Source: Climacteris rufus (Eukaryota > Chordata > Aves > Passeriformes > Climacteridae). Taken from it: a DNA stretch of 64,000 bases. Position numbers and translations under genes: made by a program. Location: positions 541,951 to 605,950 of the forward strand of contig VZRZ01000460.1 of the NCBI GenBank assembly GCA_013398175.1, in the 5' to 3' direction. Below are positions 46,939 through 58,911 of this stretch, piece after piece. Within the stretch, counting starts at the first letter, position 1; every line of letters starts with the position of its first letter. The notes under the pieces were generated by a model. It saw only the letters and a list, made by a program, of their open reading frames with translations, made no database searches and was not told the origin of the DNA.

Positions 46939-48922
46939 TCTCTGCCTGTATTTGCTGTGCTGCTTCAGGTGAGGATGGAAAAATGAAAAATGAGGTTTAA
47001 GTAATACCACTGCTCAACAGGGGAGCTAGTAGGCAGTGCCTCCCACTGTCCGGTGAGAACCTTCTAGCCAGTTGTTCCAGAAAGAAGAGAAGCAAAATGG
47101 TGTTTCTCCTAAAAAAATAATACATTTTTCTTATGTGTTGTCAGAAAAGAAGACAAAGAATTTTTTTCAGAGGACTAAGAACTACTCATCTTGGCGGGGG
47201 CGGGGGGAGGGGAGCGGGCAGTGGGCACAGAAAAAATTAGAAATATAGCCAGTATAATTGACTTCCTATTTTCAAGTCCCAGGTAACTGTTAAGCTGTTT
47301 TAATGATTTCTTAATGTATTTCACATATGACCCTTGCTACTGCAGGATTTTGTACTTACCTTGTGAAAGGTTCTTGATGTTCTCCGAAAATAACTTCATG
47401 CTTTAGACAGTTTTGGGGCAGCTTATCCACAGTGTCTGACTTCCTCCTGAGTACAAGACAGACAAAAATCTACATGGGCTAAAATTTCAGTATTAATTCT
47501 ATTAATTGTCCTGGAGTAAAGAAAGTTTTATTGTCTCTGAGAATGAGCTTTCCATGGTTGGAGTAATTTAATTATTTAAATCCAGACTGTTGTAAAGCCT
47601 AATATTCTGTTTGCGCTTCTACCTTGGAATTATTTGCAAAGTTTGAGGAAAAAGTCCTTTCTTACATATCTGCTTTCTGATGAGTTTTAAGCCACTAAAT
47701 GCAAGGCACTATACCATCTCCACCATATACTATTACAAGACAGCAAAGATTTGGGATGGATGAGAAGAGCACATTAGGAAGGTAGCAGCCACCAACCTGC
47801 TGTCTCCTAACAAATAACTCCGCATGCTATGTCTCCTGTGGTAAGAAGGTGGAGTGGCACATCCAAACCTAAAACATAGCCAATGACATTCTTTAATAAA
47901 TGTGGTAGTATTGGAACTGTAACTACCTTTCCCAGCACTCTGCTTTTCAGTCCGTCTTATTTATTTGCATTCTGCAGGATGTGCAGATAGAAAAGTAGTG
48001 GGTCAACTGGCCTTAGGTTTGCTATCACAAGACTTCAAATAACTTCTGTTACAGGGCTGTGGCTATTGCAGCTCACAACGATAGGCTGAAAACGGGAAGG
48101 AAGTAGCAAAACATCTACTTTCTGTTGCAGACTCTATTTCTTTCACTGCAAATGTCAAATATGACAACAGCATTTTTTTTCTATTTCTGCTATTCTGTTA
48201 TTGTATTATCTCTTTACTATTGAAGGAAAACTATCTCCAACAAAAGGGGAGTTGTCAGCAAGAAAAATATTCTCAGAACATTATTCCTCCATTGAGAAAA
48301 CAAAGTCAAATAATCCCTGATAACAGCCTTTACTTTGACTGCCACCATTGATAAGAAGAGAATAAATAAACTCTGCCAGCAGACTGCCAAAGGAGCAGGA
48401 AAGTACTGCAGAAAGGTGAGTAGCAGGTGTTACCATGTCTAATTCAATACACAAAATATAATTCTGGACAAAAATATTAGCAGTAGAATGTAATATAAAA
48501 GAGCGTGTATCTAAATGTGCCCAAGGCTACATGCTCTCAGTGTATGAGAATACTCTCAGTCATAGCAAGTATCCATGAAAACTCTTCCAGGAAGTTATCC
48601 TGAAGAACAGCAAGCACTACCAAGAATTCAGCACATATAATGAGTAAACATGAAAAGAGTTCACCATTATTGCTTTATTCCTTGTTAAAGGCAGTAGTTC
48701 TAGTGTGAGCATGAAACCTAATCATGAGACAAACTAGAAAAAAAAATCCACTTTTGCCACTTACTGACCTCCGCTTTTATCAACGAACAAGTCTCATATC
48801 AAGACTCCTTACAGCTCCTAAGGTGGCAATAGCTATGCTGCTACACCTCGGAAATACCACAGCTGAATGAAGTCATCAAACAGCTATAGGACTGCTATCA
48901 CCCAACTGCACACAGGGAGAGG
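46939..48922. other. 2 kb of non-coding DNA with a G-rich motif
   Basis: No gene or transposon was recognised. A strong G-run cluster lies at 47196-47225 and is listed separately. Confidence 0.5.
47196..47225 (+). other. predicted G-quadruplex motif
   Basis: Five G-runs of 5, 6, 4, 3 and 3 are separated by loops of one to four bases (C, A, AGC, CAGT). This meets the usual four-run quadruplex pattern. It is isolated in AT-rich DNA and is not part of a recognised repeat. Confidence 0.8.
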
Positions 48923-49018
48923 GGTGGTGCCATGGTTTAACTCCAACTGCACGTGGCTGCCTGATCACTCCCCGCACATCCTCACAATGGGAAGAAGAAC
49001 GGGAAAGGTAAACCTCAT

Positions 49019-49693
49019 TGTTCTGGTTTTGAGACAAATTTAGCAGAAAACCCCTTCCAAACAGAAGGCAGCCTTCGCCAGCCCCTCCCCTACCAGGTTC
49101 GGAAAAGAAATTTCTCGGAAGAAAGTGAAAAAACGCCTGTTTATTCACACAATATGCAGGCGGAAACAAACAAAGATAAAAAACCAAAAAGAAACCAAAA
49201 AAACCCCGCAAAAGAATAATGTCGGAAGATAAATTCCCGAAAAGGGGAAACCTCAATAGAAACTCCCAGAGTCCCTTCCGTAGCATGCTTCTCGAGGCTG
49301 GGGTCTTGGCTCAGGCTCCACCACCAGGCTTCCTCAGGCCTGGGGAGGTACGCACCTGTCCCCTTGGGAAATCAGCACTCCAGTCCCAGGAGACAACACA
49401 GGTCCAAGGAAACAGAAAAAAAAAGAAAAAAGGGGGAGAAAAACTGGCTGAAAAGGCAGGAGGGAAAAAAAGGGAAAAAACCCCTCTCCTTTTCTCTGCT
49501 GCAGCCGACTGTCCACTGCAGCTCAGAAGAAGAGGAAGAACTCCCAGTGGAGTAACCTTGTTCTTAAACACTCCACTGAGAGGAAATCCACTCCCCTTGT
49601 GAAAAAACATTACCCCATCCTGCAAGTTCTGTACACACAGCTGACGATGGGAATGTAATGTCGTGGCGAAATAATAACAGTCACACCAAGACA
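49019..49693 (-). mobile_element. ERVL-like LTR, antisense (inner, copy I), inserted into H
   Basis: Plus-strand edges are TGTTCTGGTTTTGAGAC and CACACCAAGACA. A perfect 5-bp TSD, CTCAT, is at 49014-49018 and 49694-49698. The minus-strand AATAAA is at 49140-49145. It is the same family and near the same length (675 bp) as 18527-19194. It keeps many CpG dinucleotides and a perfect TSD, which fits a younger insertion. The 127-codon frames on both strands (for example 49219-49602) run through its A/G-rich middle and are not genes. Confidence 0.93.
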
Positions 49694-49734
49694 CTCATGG
49701 ACTGAGATAAGAACAAAAAACAAACCAAACAAGC

Positions 49735-49850
49735 ATAATAATAATAATAACAATAATGAAAATAATAACAATGATGAAAATAATTACAACTGTATTATTA
49801 TTATTAACAATAATAATAATAATCATCATCATCTCATTATCACCATCATG
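49735..49850. repeat. AAT/ATT and ATC trinucleotide-rich tract in the LTR
   Basis: Interrupted AAT units, then TATTATTATTATTAAC, more AAT, and ATCATCATC. The first and second parts are partly inverted copies. It lies inside the outer LTR (H). Confidence 0.85.
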
Positions 49851-49962
49851 TAACAGAATACGAGAGAAACAAGTGATGCACAATAAAATTGCTCACAACC
49901 CACTGACTGATGCCGTGCCTGTCCCCAAATATCAGTCAGCTACCTTCCAGGTAACTCACCAT

Positions 49963-49971
49963 GTTTATATA
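49963..49971 (-). promoter_or_regulatory. TATA box of outer LTR H
   Basis: The reverse complement reads TATATAAAC, in the position expected for the promoter of this LTR and downstream (on the minus strand) of its GATATTCCATACC block. Confidence 0.6.
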
Positions 49972-50218
49972 TCGCACATGACATTCCCTGGTATGGAATA
50001 TCCCATTGGCAAATTCAAGTAATCTGTCTGGCTATGTTCCCTCACAGGTTTCTGTGCAGTTCCTCAGAGCTTGAGACAGTGAAAAGTCTTTGACTTAAGG
50101 CAAGTGGTACTTAGCAACAAAATGCCAGTTTTATTGACATTACGCTCATACTAAATCCAAAACACAGCACTGTACCAGCTAGTAGGAAGAAAATCCCAGT
50201 TGGAACCAAGGCAGGTGG

Positions 50219-51514
50219 ACAGAGAGACAAATTCTAGTAGTGGTCCTGAGCACAGAGTCAAAGTAGCTGTTGTATCTTTCTTCATTATATGCACATTTAA
50301 TCCCTGAGCTCCAGACGCCTATATAGCAAAATATACATATATATTAAGACTCCTGTACAAGTGATAACTTTAAAAAAGCAGGTAGAAGTTTGTAAAAAAC
50401 CCTCTGACTGGAAATAACAGACAAGCTCTTTTGCTTGTGTGTTATTACAGACAAGATCTGAAACCAAATTAATGCTGATTATTCTTGTGGATAATTCTCA
50501 GAGTGATGAAACCCTGCAAACTCTGAGATGTGCCATTTCAATTATGGTTACCATGGGTAATATAATTTTACTAGGCAGGTGAAAATAGAATAGTCACCTC
50601 TAAAAATATCAAAGGCAAAGGAGCAAAGAGAGCTACACCAGAGAATGCTGGTCCTCTAGGTGTCATGTGTCTGTTTACATGGACATTTGTATTATCCATT
50701 TACCCACGTAGAGCATCCCATGTTAATGAACAGAACTTTCCGTGTAAAAGGAAATTGTCACCCTGTTGCTCTTGATAAACTACGAATCCTGTAAGGACTG
50801 CCAATTCTAAATAGATAAATAAAATGTTTTGCTTAAAATAGAAACCTTATGTTCAGAGATCTGTGATCTTTTCTAATCTGTGTAGTGTGTAATGGATCTT
50901 GTTAAGAAACTGTATAGGTGATGACCTGTCAATTCCCATGCGTGCCCATGAAGTAGAAGCAGCACAATGTGACATTTCAGCTAGTATTTCAACATCTCCT
51001 CAGCATGACTGAAAATATTGTTGACTCAAATCCTTCAGTACTGATCTTTCCAGATTCCTTCCAGTGTTCCTCACAAAGATTGTCATGGTTGAGAGCTTAG
51101 GCACTGTGGGAAATTGCTACGAGTAAGCTTTCTGGGACCAAGAGTCTCCACCTCTACCTTCAGTTTTGGTGGGTACACTTAGATCTGTTTATCTTGGTTT
51201 GCACTGTTTCCCTATCTTTTCTTAAAGCCAGACCTTTGTATTTATGACTGAAAAAATGTCAGGAATGATTTGGTTTTTACATGTGGGTTTCTTCAGAAAC
51301 TCTATTATGTTAATCAGTATGTCTATGATGATCTTCAGATTGCATGTATACCACCTCTGAGTGCCCAGTTACTTGAATTTGTTTAATAAACATCTTGCCC
51401 TTTTCTGAAATACTGGGGGAAAAAAGGGTATTCCTAGTGGAACATTAATGATTTGGCTGTACCAGGTGCTTCCCTGTTATCAAAATACTCAAGAATGCAT
51501 AGCTTTTGCAATAG
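50219..51514. other. non-coding DNA, no recognised feature
   Basis: AT-rich sequence between the nested LTRs and the CR1 pair. No coding sequence or repeat family was recognised. Confidence 0.5.
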
Positions 51515-51815
51515 CAGAATTATAGGATATATAAAGTCATCTGGTCTGATCTCCTGCTCAAAGCAAAACCAACTTTGAGGACAGTTCAGGTTATTGCAGT
51601 TGTCCAGTGTAATTCGGAGTACCTCCAGGGACATTCCACTTGATTTGAGCAACCTGTTCTGGTGTTTAAACATCCTCACTGTTACTTTTTCTTCTTGTAT
51701 CTAATCAGAAATTCCCTTGATGTGGATTTGTTCGTGGGTTCTTATCCTTTCAGTATGTACCTCTGAGAAAAGTTTGGCTCTGTCAGAGCAGTCAGAGTCT
51801 TCAGTTACCTGATCT
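51515..51815 (-). mobile_element. old CR1 3' fragment, antisense
   Basis: A diverged start, AGAATTATAGGATATAT, stands for the CR1 tail. CCAGGGACATTCCAC, GCAACCTGTTCTGGTGTTT, CATCCTCACTGTTAC and CTGAGAAAAGTTTGGCTCTGTC follow in CR1 order on the reverse strand. It is more diverged than the other copies. The left edge is fair and the right edge is approximate. Confidence 0.75.
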
Positions 51816-51987
51816 CTCCTTATCCTTCTTTGTTAGGCTGCCAGAACATAATGGATAGTTATGTTTCTTTTATTCTGCACCGAAGTTGGTAAGTGATGTG
51901 AATTCAGGGCTGGCTCTTCTTCCTTACTTCATCATAACCTAAACACTCAGCATCTTTATCTGCAACTGTCGTTCTGTCTACCTATTA

Positions 51988-52476
51988 ACTGTCTTCTGTT
52001 CTGGCCTTCTTACTACAAGAAAGGCATCTACATGTTGGAGTGTGTCCAGAGAAGGACAATGAAGGTGGTAAAAGGACTAGTGCACAAGTCTTATGGGCAG
52101 CAGGGGTTGTTTGTCCTGGGAAAAGGGGGAAGTTCAGAGAAGACCTTATTGCTATCACTCTACCTACCCAAAAGGAGATTGTCATGAGGGGGAGCTCAGT
52201 CGCTTGTCCCAGGTAACAAATAATATGCTGAGAGGAAATTGCCTCACATTGCACCAGAAGTTTAGCTTGGATGAGGAAAAATTTATTCACTGAAAGGGAT
52301 GTCAAGCATTGGAGTAGGCTGCCCAGGGAAGTGGTTGAGTGCCCAGCCCTGGAGGCATTTAAAAACTGTATAGATGAGGCACCTAGGAACATGGTTTAGT
52401 AGAGGACCTGGAAGAATTAGGCTAATAGTTGAACTTGTTCTTAAAAGTCTTTTCCAATGTAAATGATTCTATAATT
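51988..52476 (+). mobile_element. CR1 3' fragment, sense
   Basis: GGAGTGTGTCCAGAGAAGG, AGGCTGCCCAGGGAAGTGG and TGGAGGCATTTAAAAACTG are followed by the end TTTTCCAATGTAAATGATTC. This is the 3' ~490 bp of a CR1 with scattered stops. It is head-to-head with the antisense copy at 51515-51815. Confidence 0.87.
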
Positions 52477-55400
52477 ATACTTATTATGGAGTGATAAGAA
52501 AAGCATTCTCATTTGCATAAATGAAACAAGTAGAAGGTGGACTAATGCAAGTAGAAGTAACTACGTGAAGTCTCATATGGACATGAAATTACTGATTATT
52601 TTTGCTTCTGAAAGTACGATAATTTCATGCCAAATGGCCTAGATGCCTGAGGAATTCATGTCCTTTTCATGTCTCAAAGAATATTTTATTAATTCCTCTT
52701 TCTTAAATATCCTTAAAAAAATTTCTAACATGCTCAGTTTTAACTGCACATCTTCCAAACTGTTATGTAATGATTGGCTCAATTTATTTTCTCACCAGTG
52801 TTACCATATTTGCTAAGCCTATGTGGCAAACTTGGTTTATAAATCTCATTATTTTGTGAATTATAATTAGCTGGATGCAAAGAATACATACCATGGTTTA
52901 ATTTCTTATTTTCACCAATGCCATAAGAATTTTATTTTGTGTTAAAAAGCATAACATCCCCCCAGATTTCTAGCATCCTTAATCACACAAAAAATCTGGA
53001 ACATGCAACATAATTTCATAGTTCTGCATGTTTCTTGTCCACTTCCTCGAGAAAATATAGCCCATTTTGCATAAAAAATTGTCTTCTGAAACAAATGGTG
53101 ATAGGAACATGGAATTCCATTGGTCTTCATTCAGTTTAAAAAGTATATTCTGGTTCTAAAAGCATAAGGAGGCTTAGCAGCTTCAGATGAAATGTTCCAT
53201 ATAAAGTATTTTCTGACTTTTTATTTTTGCATGGGATACCATGCAGGTAGAAAAAAAGATAAAACTCAAAGAAGATATGGCTTAGCTCAGTGAGAGCATC
53301 AGAAAATTTACAGTATCACTGTCTGTTTCATATAAGCTAGGTTGGTTTTTTGTTTATTTGTTTGTTTGGTTTTGTTTTTCCTAAATAAATTTAAAGATCC
53401 TGCCCTTTATGTTTTTTAGGATTCTGGTACAAAACATCTAAACTGAATAAAATATTTCCACTTGAATTAATTTTGCATTTGGAAATGAAATAATAGAACA
53501 TTATCTGCTGCTGATCTACGTGAGATTCACTGCAGCTGAGTGGTAGACAAAAATATTTAATAAAACCTGTTTCTGTCAATTGCTGCAGAGAGCTGCACTG
53601 TCACTTTTTGGACAAGCCTTGTGTACGGTTTGCTTCCCTTGCAGCAAGTCTGAAGCTCAGCAGCAAGTAGCATTCCTCTATCAGCCTCTATCAGTGAACT
53701 TTAAATGAGAAAGAGAGAGGAACGAAGACAGAGGTAGAGAAAAGACACAAGGCCTTATAGCATGAATGTTGCAATTAACAATTATACAGACAAGGTATTG
53801 TTACAGACGAGGGGTAATTGTAATCTCTGATATACTGTAGAAATCAAAGCTTGCCAGTGACTTGAAAAATAGACTAATATGAATAGTTCACTGACAACTG
53901 TCTGACTTTCCTGCTTTATCAATCCCTTCCTATCTGTTTATATGTCAGAGGTAAACAGGAATTTTCTGAACAGGTCTTTCCAAGCAAGTAGGAATCCCCC
54001 CATTTCCTTAGGGGCAATTCAGCTCCCCTTAAACTTGCAGAATTCCAAAGTGGCTGCTAAGAGCACCTTGCACCTTCTGCAACTTGTACTAAGGAAAAAT
54101 TAAAACTGACAATTACTAGACATAGATTGAGGTTTTTCAATATCTTCAGCCACCGATAAGGGCAAGTGAAAACCTAGGACACAAGCCTTTTGCAGAAACA
54201 CCCTTTCTTTTGATTGAATGCCTTTTGAAATTGCCCTCATTATGGTGCAAGGTAACACACAGTGAGGTTGCCTCTCGAAGTGACCCTGTTAGAGATTGCC
54301 ACTTGTGAGAAAATCCATTCAAAAGTGGAGGCTGGATTAAATTGTCTAGTAGGTCAAATGGCACTAGTTAGAGAAATGAAGAGAGGTGCTTCAGTCCAAT
54401 GATTCTCTGGGAAGTTAAGCAACAATAACAAATTCCATGAATACAAATGCACAAAGAACAGAGGAATGAAAAACTGCCAGAGGCTGGTGAGAAAGACCTC
54501 CAAATGCTTCCTCCTTCCAGGCACGCTCCACTGAGCAGAAGCAGTTCTTCAGTCCTGGAAGAATGATGAGATCTCAAAAAGTAAACATGCCATGTAAGTC
54601 TGGAAACACCTACTTGGAGAACTTTAAAAAGTTGCTTTCTTCTGTTGTGTCCCTACATTATAACGTCATTGTCAATGTTGCACTGCAGACTACCAGTACA
54701 GCTTTTGAGTCACCTGTCAACAGTGAAGTCTGACTGGTACAGTAGGGGAATCAAGAAGAAGCCCTGTTCTCTCTGATCTGTCAAAGCCCAGTGAAAACTC
54801 AGCTCAACCTACGTGCAAGAAAAAAATAGATGAAAAAAACACAGGCTCCAGCCTTGTTGACTCTAATCACTCGTGAATGGACAGTAATTTTGGTGTACTT
54901 CCACACTCTGCAGAGATCAGTGCGTTCAACAATCAGCTTTCCCCTAAACACAAGGCAGTTTTCCTCATTGACCTATGATGAGGACAAGGCACAGCACAAA
55001 AGCTGTTTGCAGTAGTCAGCAAGTGAAAAGGTAGGGGTAATGCACTGGTTTGAAATTGGTTTCATTTCTGGGGTTTCCTGTGACAACTTTCTGCTCATCA
55101 TTTTTCATTTCAGAACACAAGGACCAATCAGTCAGCTGTGTGCTTTTCCTTTCTGCTGAACAGTACTTGGAAGTCAACATTCACTGCAGGTTACAGAGTG
55201 AAACAAAAAATAGAAACGGTATGCTGCAGGTTATTTACAGATTGCTGCTGAGTGAATTTAATCACAGACCTCTGTAACTCCATCACCATTTCCCTTGATG
55301 AGAACATCACAGACTTAAATTTTGTAAAGGAGGTGGAAAACAGACATAATCCACGCGTAGCTGTAACAGACTATTCTGCTGTGAGGGGAAGAGGCAATAT

Positions 55401-56088
55401 ATTAGGGCCAATACATTACACCAACTTTTGCATTGTAGCTGAGACTCTTAATGGCCATTAAAATTCCCCTGGCATTTCCTTGAGAAGGCAACTGAACCCA
55501 TCAAAGAAGCTTTCATTTTTAGACCTATTGAGAGGGCAGGATACACCATAATAATCTTGCCTCCTTATGGATTCTTTTCATGTAACAAACAATTACAGGA
55601 CAGTAATATATATCTTGGAGTTCAGTGCAAGTGCTAGGTTACTTGTGCATGTCATGGATCATAAGGAGGTGTCCAATTATGAAAATCAATTATCTGCGAG
55701 GTCCAGTGTACCTGCGCTCCTCTTGGAACTGAATTTACCTTCAGGTTTGGATAATAACATCTTTTATTCCATCTGTGACAACTCCTTTCTAACCAAGAGA
55801 GGCAAATTAATAATGATGAGAAAATCTGGAAAACAAATGTTATGTGGCTGAGGGACGACCATTGCAGGTTGCAGTTTGTGCTGGTCAAGGTCCCAGTACA
55901 TATGTGTATCTTTGCCACTTTGCTGGTGTAATAAAGCACAACAGCAATTGGACTCAAATAATCTAATTTATTCTCACTTTGATCTTCCAGATAAATTGAA
56001 CAGACGCTTTCGGAAATTAACATCTAATTATTATTATCTCTTGTTCTCTGCTCTCACAGTATCTCATCTTTCAAAACCCCACTACTGT
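52477..56088. other. 3.6 kb of non-coding DNA
   Basis: AT-rich, with a (TTTG)-like run near 53345-53385. Open frames near 55567-55851 and 55652-56023 overlap on opposite strands and match nothing I recognise. There is no clear exon or transposon. Confidence 0.5.
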
Positions 56089-56426
56089 TGCTCTGTCTAT
56101 GGGGTTTGCATGGCAAGCAGTAAAGGGGCTGCAGGGGTGGCTTCTGCCATAACATTCCCCCATGTCCAACAGAGTCAAAGCCAGCTGACTGCAAGATGGA
56201 CCCATCACTGGCCAAGGCTGAGCCCATCAGTGACAGAGGTAGTGTTTCTGGGATAATGCATTTAAGAAGGGGGAAAAAACATGCAGTGGAACAGCAGCCA
56301 GAGAGAGGAGGGAGAATATGTGAGAGAAACAGCCCTGCAGACACTCAGATTGGTGGAGAAAGAGTGGGAGTGTTATAAATTGCGCTTGAAAAATTGACGT
56401 GAGCCAGGCCAATTAATAATGATTAG

Positions 56427-56432
56427 TTTATT
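56427..56432 (-). terminator. poly(A) signal of LTR K
   Basis: AATAAA on the minus strand in a GCTTAATAAACTAATC context, 56 bp before the 3' edge of the LTR. Confidence 0.75.
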
Positions 56433-56528
56433 AAGCAAGCGACAGCAAGCAAAACAGCGCTGGGCGGCCGGGGAGTCTCTGCTCCACCAACGGCGTGCAC
56501 CCTGACTCCCAAATATACAAACAAATGG

Positions 56529-56535
56529 TTATATA
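56529..56535 (-). promoter_or_regulatory. TATA box of LTR K
   Basis: The reverse complement reads TATATAA in a GAGTATATAACC context, upstream of the LTR poly(A) signal at normal R-region distance. Confidence 0.75.
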
Positions 56536-57853
56536 CTCTTCTTCTTCCGGTATATGTGTCCTTTCTTGGTGTACTCTGCGCATGTGTAATCTTGTTGCTA
56601 GGGGGTCCTTTTCTGCCTCCTGGTGGTCGTGGGGCTGAAGGCTGTAGTCTTCCTTTGAGGTCCGTGTTACGACCTTTTCAGTCTTCTTACACAATCTACT
56701 TACACAGCTGTGAATGGGTGGATCCTCGTACATTATCTACCCCCCACCCCGGATATTTGCGGTTCTTTTACATAGATAAGTTTCCTGGCAATGTTTCAGT
56801 AATCTATTTGATTTGCTTCTGCTTAAGCAAGATTTGATTAACAAACAAAGTTTACTCATCACAGGAGGAAGTGCTCTGTGTGCCAGAGCAGAGATGCCCC
56901 TGCAGCCTAGTCTGAAGATCATGGTTAGGCAGGCTGTAACTCTGCAGCCCATGGAGGTCCATGATGGAGCACAAACCCACCCACAACCCATGGAGGACCC
57001 CAAGTCAAAGCAGGTGACCTCCTAAAGGAGGCTCTGACTTTGCAGAGAGCCTGTGCTGGAGCAGGTTCCTGACAGGACCTCTGGCTCCATGCAAAGAGGG
57101 ACACAGGTTTGCTGTCAGGACCTGTGACCGCTTTGAAGGGCTCATGCTGGAGTATTCTGTTCCTGAAGTGCTGCAACCCGTGGACAGGAAGGATTCATAC
57201 TGGAGTAGCTCATGAAGACCTGCAGCCCATGGGAAGGGGAAGGACCCATGGTGCCAGAGTTAAGGGAGGACTGTCTTGCATTGGAGGGACCACATGCTGG
57301 AACAGGGGAAGAGCATGAAAAAGGAAGGGGCAGCAGAGATAGCATATGATGAACTGACGACAATCTTCATTCCCCATCCCATAGTGCTGTTGGAGGCCAG
57401 GAGGGAGAGAAAATCAGAAGTGAAATTTGGTCCAGAAGGAAGGGAGGAATGGGCAGAAGGTGTTTTAAGATTTGGTTATATTTCCCATTTCCCTACCTAT
57501 TTTTTTGGTAATAAAGAAATTAACTTCCCTGAGTCAAGCCTATTTTTCCAGTGACAGTAATTGGTAAGATTTCTCCCTGTCCTTTCCTTGGCTCAAAAGC
57601 CTTCTGTTGTATTTTCTCTCCCCTGCCCAGTGGACAAGGAGAAGGATAGATCTGCTTTAGTGGGCACCTGACATCCAGACAGGGTCAGTTCATCATGCTG
57701 TGCTTTTGTGAACAGTTTTGGTTTCCTAGGTATTTCTACCTAAATCTATATACCATTACATTAAGGATATAATACATTATGTTTAAGGCCACTGACTGTA
57801 TATATTCTATGCTTACATGTTTTGTCCAGTTCTTTTAATGCAGTCTTTCTGCC

Positions 57854-57985
57854 AGAATCATAGAATCACAGAATAGTTAGGGTTTCAAGGGACGTCTGGA
57901 GATCAAGTCCAACCTCCCCACTAAGATAGGGTCACCCAGAGCAGGTTATACATGAGTGTGTCCAGTCTGTGATTTTCCAGGCCTT
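57854..57985 (-). mobile_element. CR1 3' tail fragment, antisense
   Basis: Starts AGAATCATAGAATCACAGAATAG, then GGTTTCAAGGGACGTCTGGAG and GGGTCACCCAGAGCAGGTTA. This is the reverse complement of the last ~130 bp of a CR1. Confidence 0.88.
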
Positions 57986-58000
57986 CATCTTCTACTACTA

Positions 58001-58045
58001 TATTTTTCTTTTCTCTATTTTTCTTTTCTCTATTTTTCTTTTCTC
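58001..58045. repeat. 15-bp tandem repeat, three units
   Basis: TATTTTTCTTTTCTC is repeated three times exactly. It sits just after the CR1 fragment. Confidence 0.97.
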
Positions 58046-58905
58046 TTGCTTGTTTTAAAACATCTTCCCATGCTTGCAACACATTCCATTTTAAGCCAAA
58101 AATGCATTTTGTGGCTTTCATATTGGATTTTCTATTAACCTTTCATATTCTGATTTCCCTCAGTGTTGTTTTCTGCTTACCCGAAGAAGAAATCCGATAG
58201 GTTTCAACAGGAAAAGTGAATATTCCCATAAGGTTTCAGGCAATAAACTCACCTCTAATGATAACTATTTAGGCTCAGGTAACTAATCTATAATACCTAA
58301 AGTACACTGTACCATTTTTTAATTTTATTTTCTTATACTGTTTATAACCCTCAGTGTGGAAATTGCCTAAACTGCTGGAGTGGAAGTTTCAGCAATTATT
58401 CTGTGGAATTTAGTCTCCTTCCAGCTCATGAATACTGAAAAGGGCCATCACAAGCCCCTACTTTTCAGACAATTTGGTCATTACAAGTTGAAGTATCCAC
58501 TGTTTTATTATGAAAGACCAGTGTAACTTCTAAAAGTATTTATATAATTTTTATGATTTATAAGATTATCTATCAGTCAGTTTATGTGAAAACCAGAATA
58601 ATACTTAGTCTGGAAAACTACACATATAGCTTCCTAAGTGTCAGCCATGTGGTTTATGATGACTAATTTGTAGGAAATAGCCTTGGATGTCCAGTGTGAC
58701 TTGTTGCTGAGTGTGTTAAGGAGAATGATAACTGAAAATTTGTACTAAATGTGAGCCTGAAAGAATAATTGTGGATTAAAAATATCTTATTCCAGTAAAT
58801 CAAGTTCGATTAGAACATTATATTAGTTTAGGTATACAGTGGGTTTTCTTTTGACTTGATTTTAATATTTGTTTTGGTGTCATAGCTCCCGAGCCTCTAC
58901 ATCAA
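58046..58905. other. non-coding DNA, no recognised feature
   Basis: AT-rich sequence with no gene or repeat recognised. Confidence 0.5.
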
Positions 58906-58911
58906 GAGCAC

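Larger units (their letters stand above)
48928..50213 (-). mobile_element. ERVL-like LTR, antisense (outer, copy H), split by another LTR
   Basis: The plus strand starts TGCCATGGTTTAACTCC and ends GGAACCAAGGCA. Perfect 5-bp TSDs GGTGG lie at 48923-48927 and 50214-50218. On the minus strand it starts TGCCTTGGTTCCAACTGGG with the GTACAGTGCTGTGTTTTGGA block, has a TATATAAAC box, and reaches an AAT/ATT-rich region and GGAGTTAAACCATGGCA. Without the inserted LTR and its duplicated CTCAT it is ~606 bp, a normal LTR length. The insert splits it close to its 3' end. No provirus is present. Confidence 0.92.
56371..56863 (-). mobile_element. solo ERV LTR, antisense (copy K), inserted into J
   Basis: Plus-strand edges are TGTTATAAATTGCG and CTCATCACA. 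A 4-bp TSD, GGAG, is at 56367-56370 and 56864-56867, the length typical of class I (gammaretrovirus-like) insertions. The minus strand has a normal LTR layout: U3 starting TGTGATGAGTAAAC, TATATAA, AATAAA 97-102 bp further on, and a short U5 ending TTTATAACA. It retains many CpGs, as expected for a recent insertion. Taking it out brings the flanks back into line with copy A near 2470-2490. The 100-codon minus frame at 56431-56733 is within the LTR and has no retroviral protein features. Confidence 0.93.
56094..57695 (+). mobile_element. ERV LTR, sense (copy J), split by another LTR
   Basis: Starts TGTCTATGGGGTTTGCATGG. It carries GGGGTGGCTTCTGCC, CCAAGGCTGAGCCCATCAG, a CATTTAAG TATA-like site (56259-56266) and GAGAATATGTGAGAG before the interruption. 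After it come GCTGGAGCAG-type units, TTTTAAGATTTGGTTATATTTC, AATAAA (57510-57515), CAGTGACAGTAATTGG and an end near TTCATCA. Flanks TGCTC (56089-56093) and TGCTG (57696-57700) match at 4 of 5 bases. Without the insert it is ~1105 bp, close to copy A (1101 bp). Confidence 0.88.

Noticed and set aside
49219..49694. 127-codon frames on both strands
   Set aside because: They lie wholly inside the inner LTR and have no protein-like features beyond low-complexity Lys/Glu or Phe/Ser.
56431..56733. 100-codon minus-strand frame in LTR K
   Set aside because: It spans U3, TATA and R of the LTR and has no retroviral domain. It appears open by chance.
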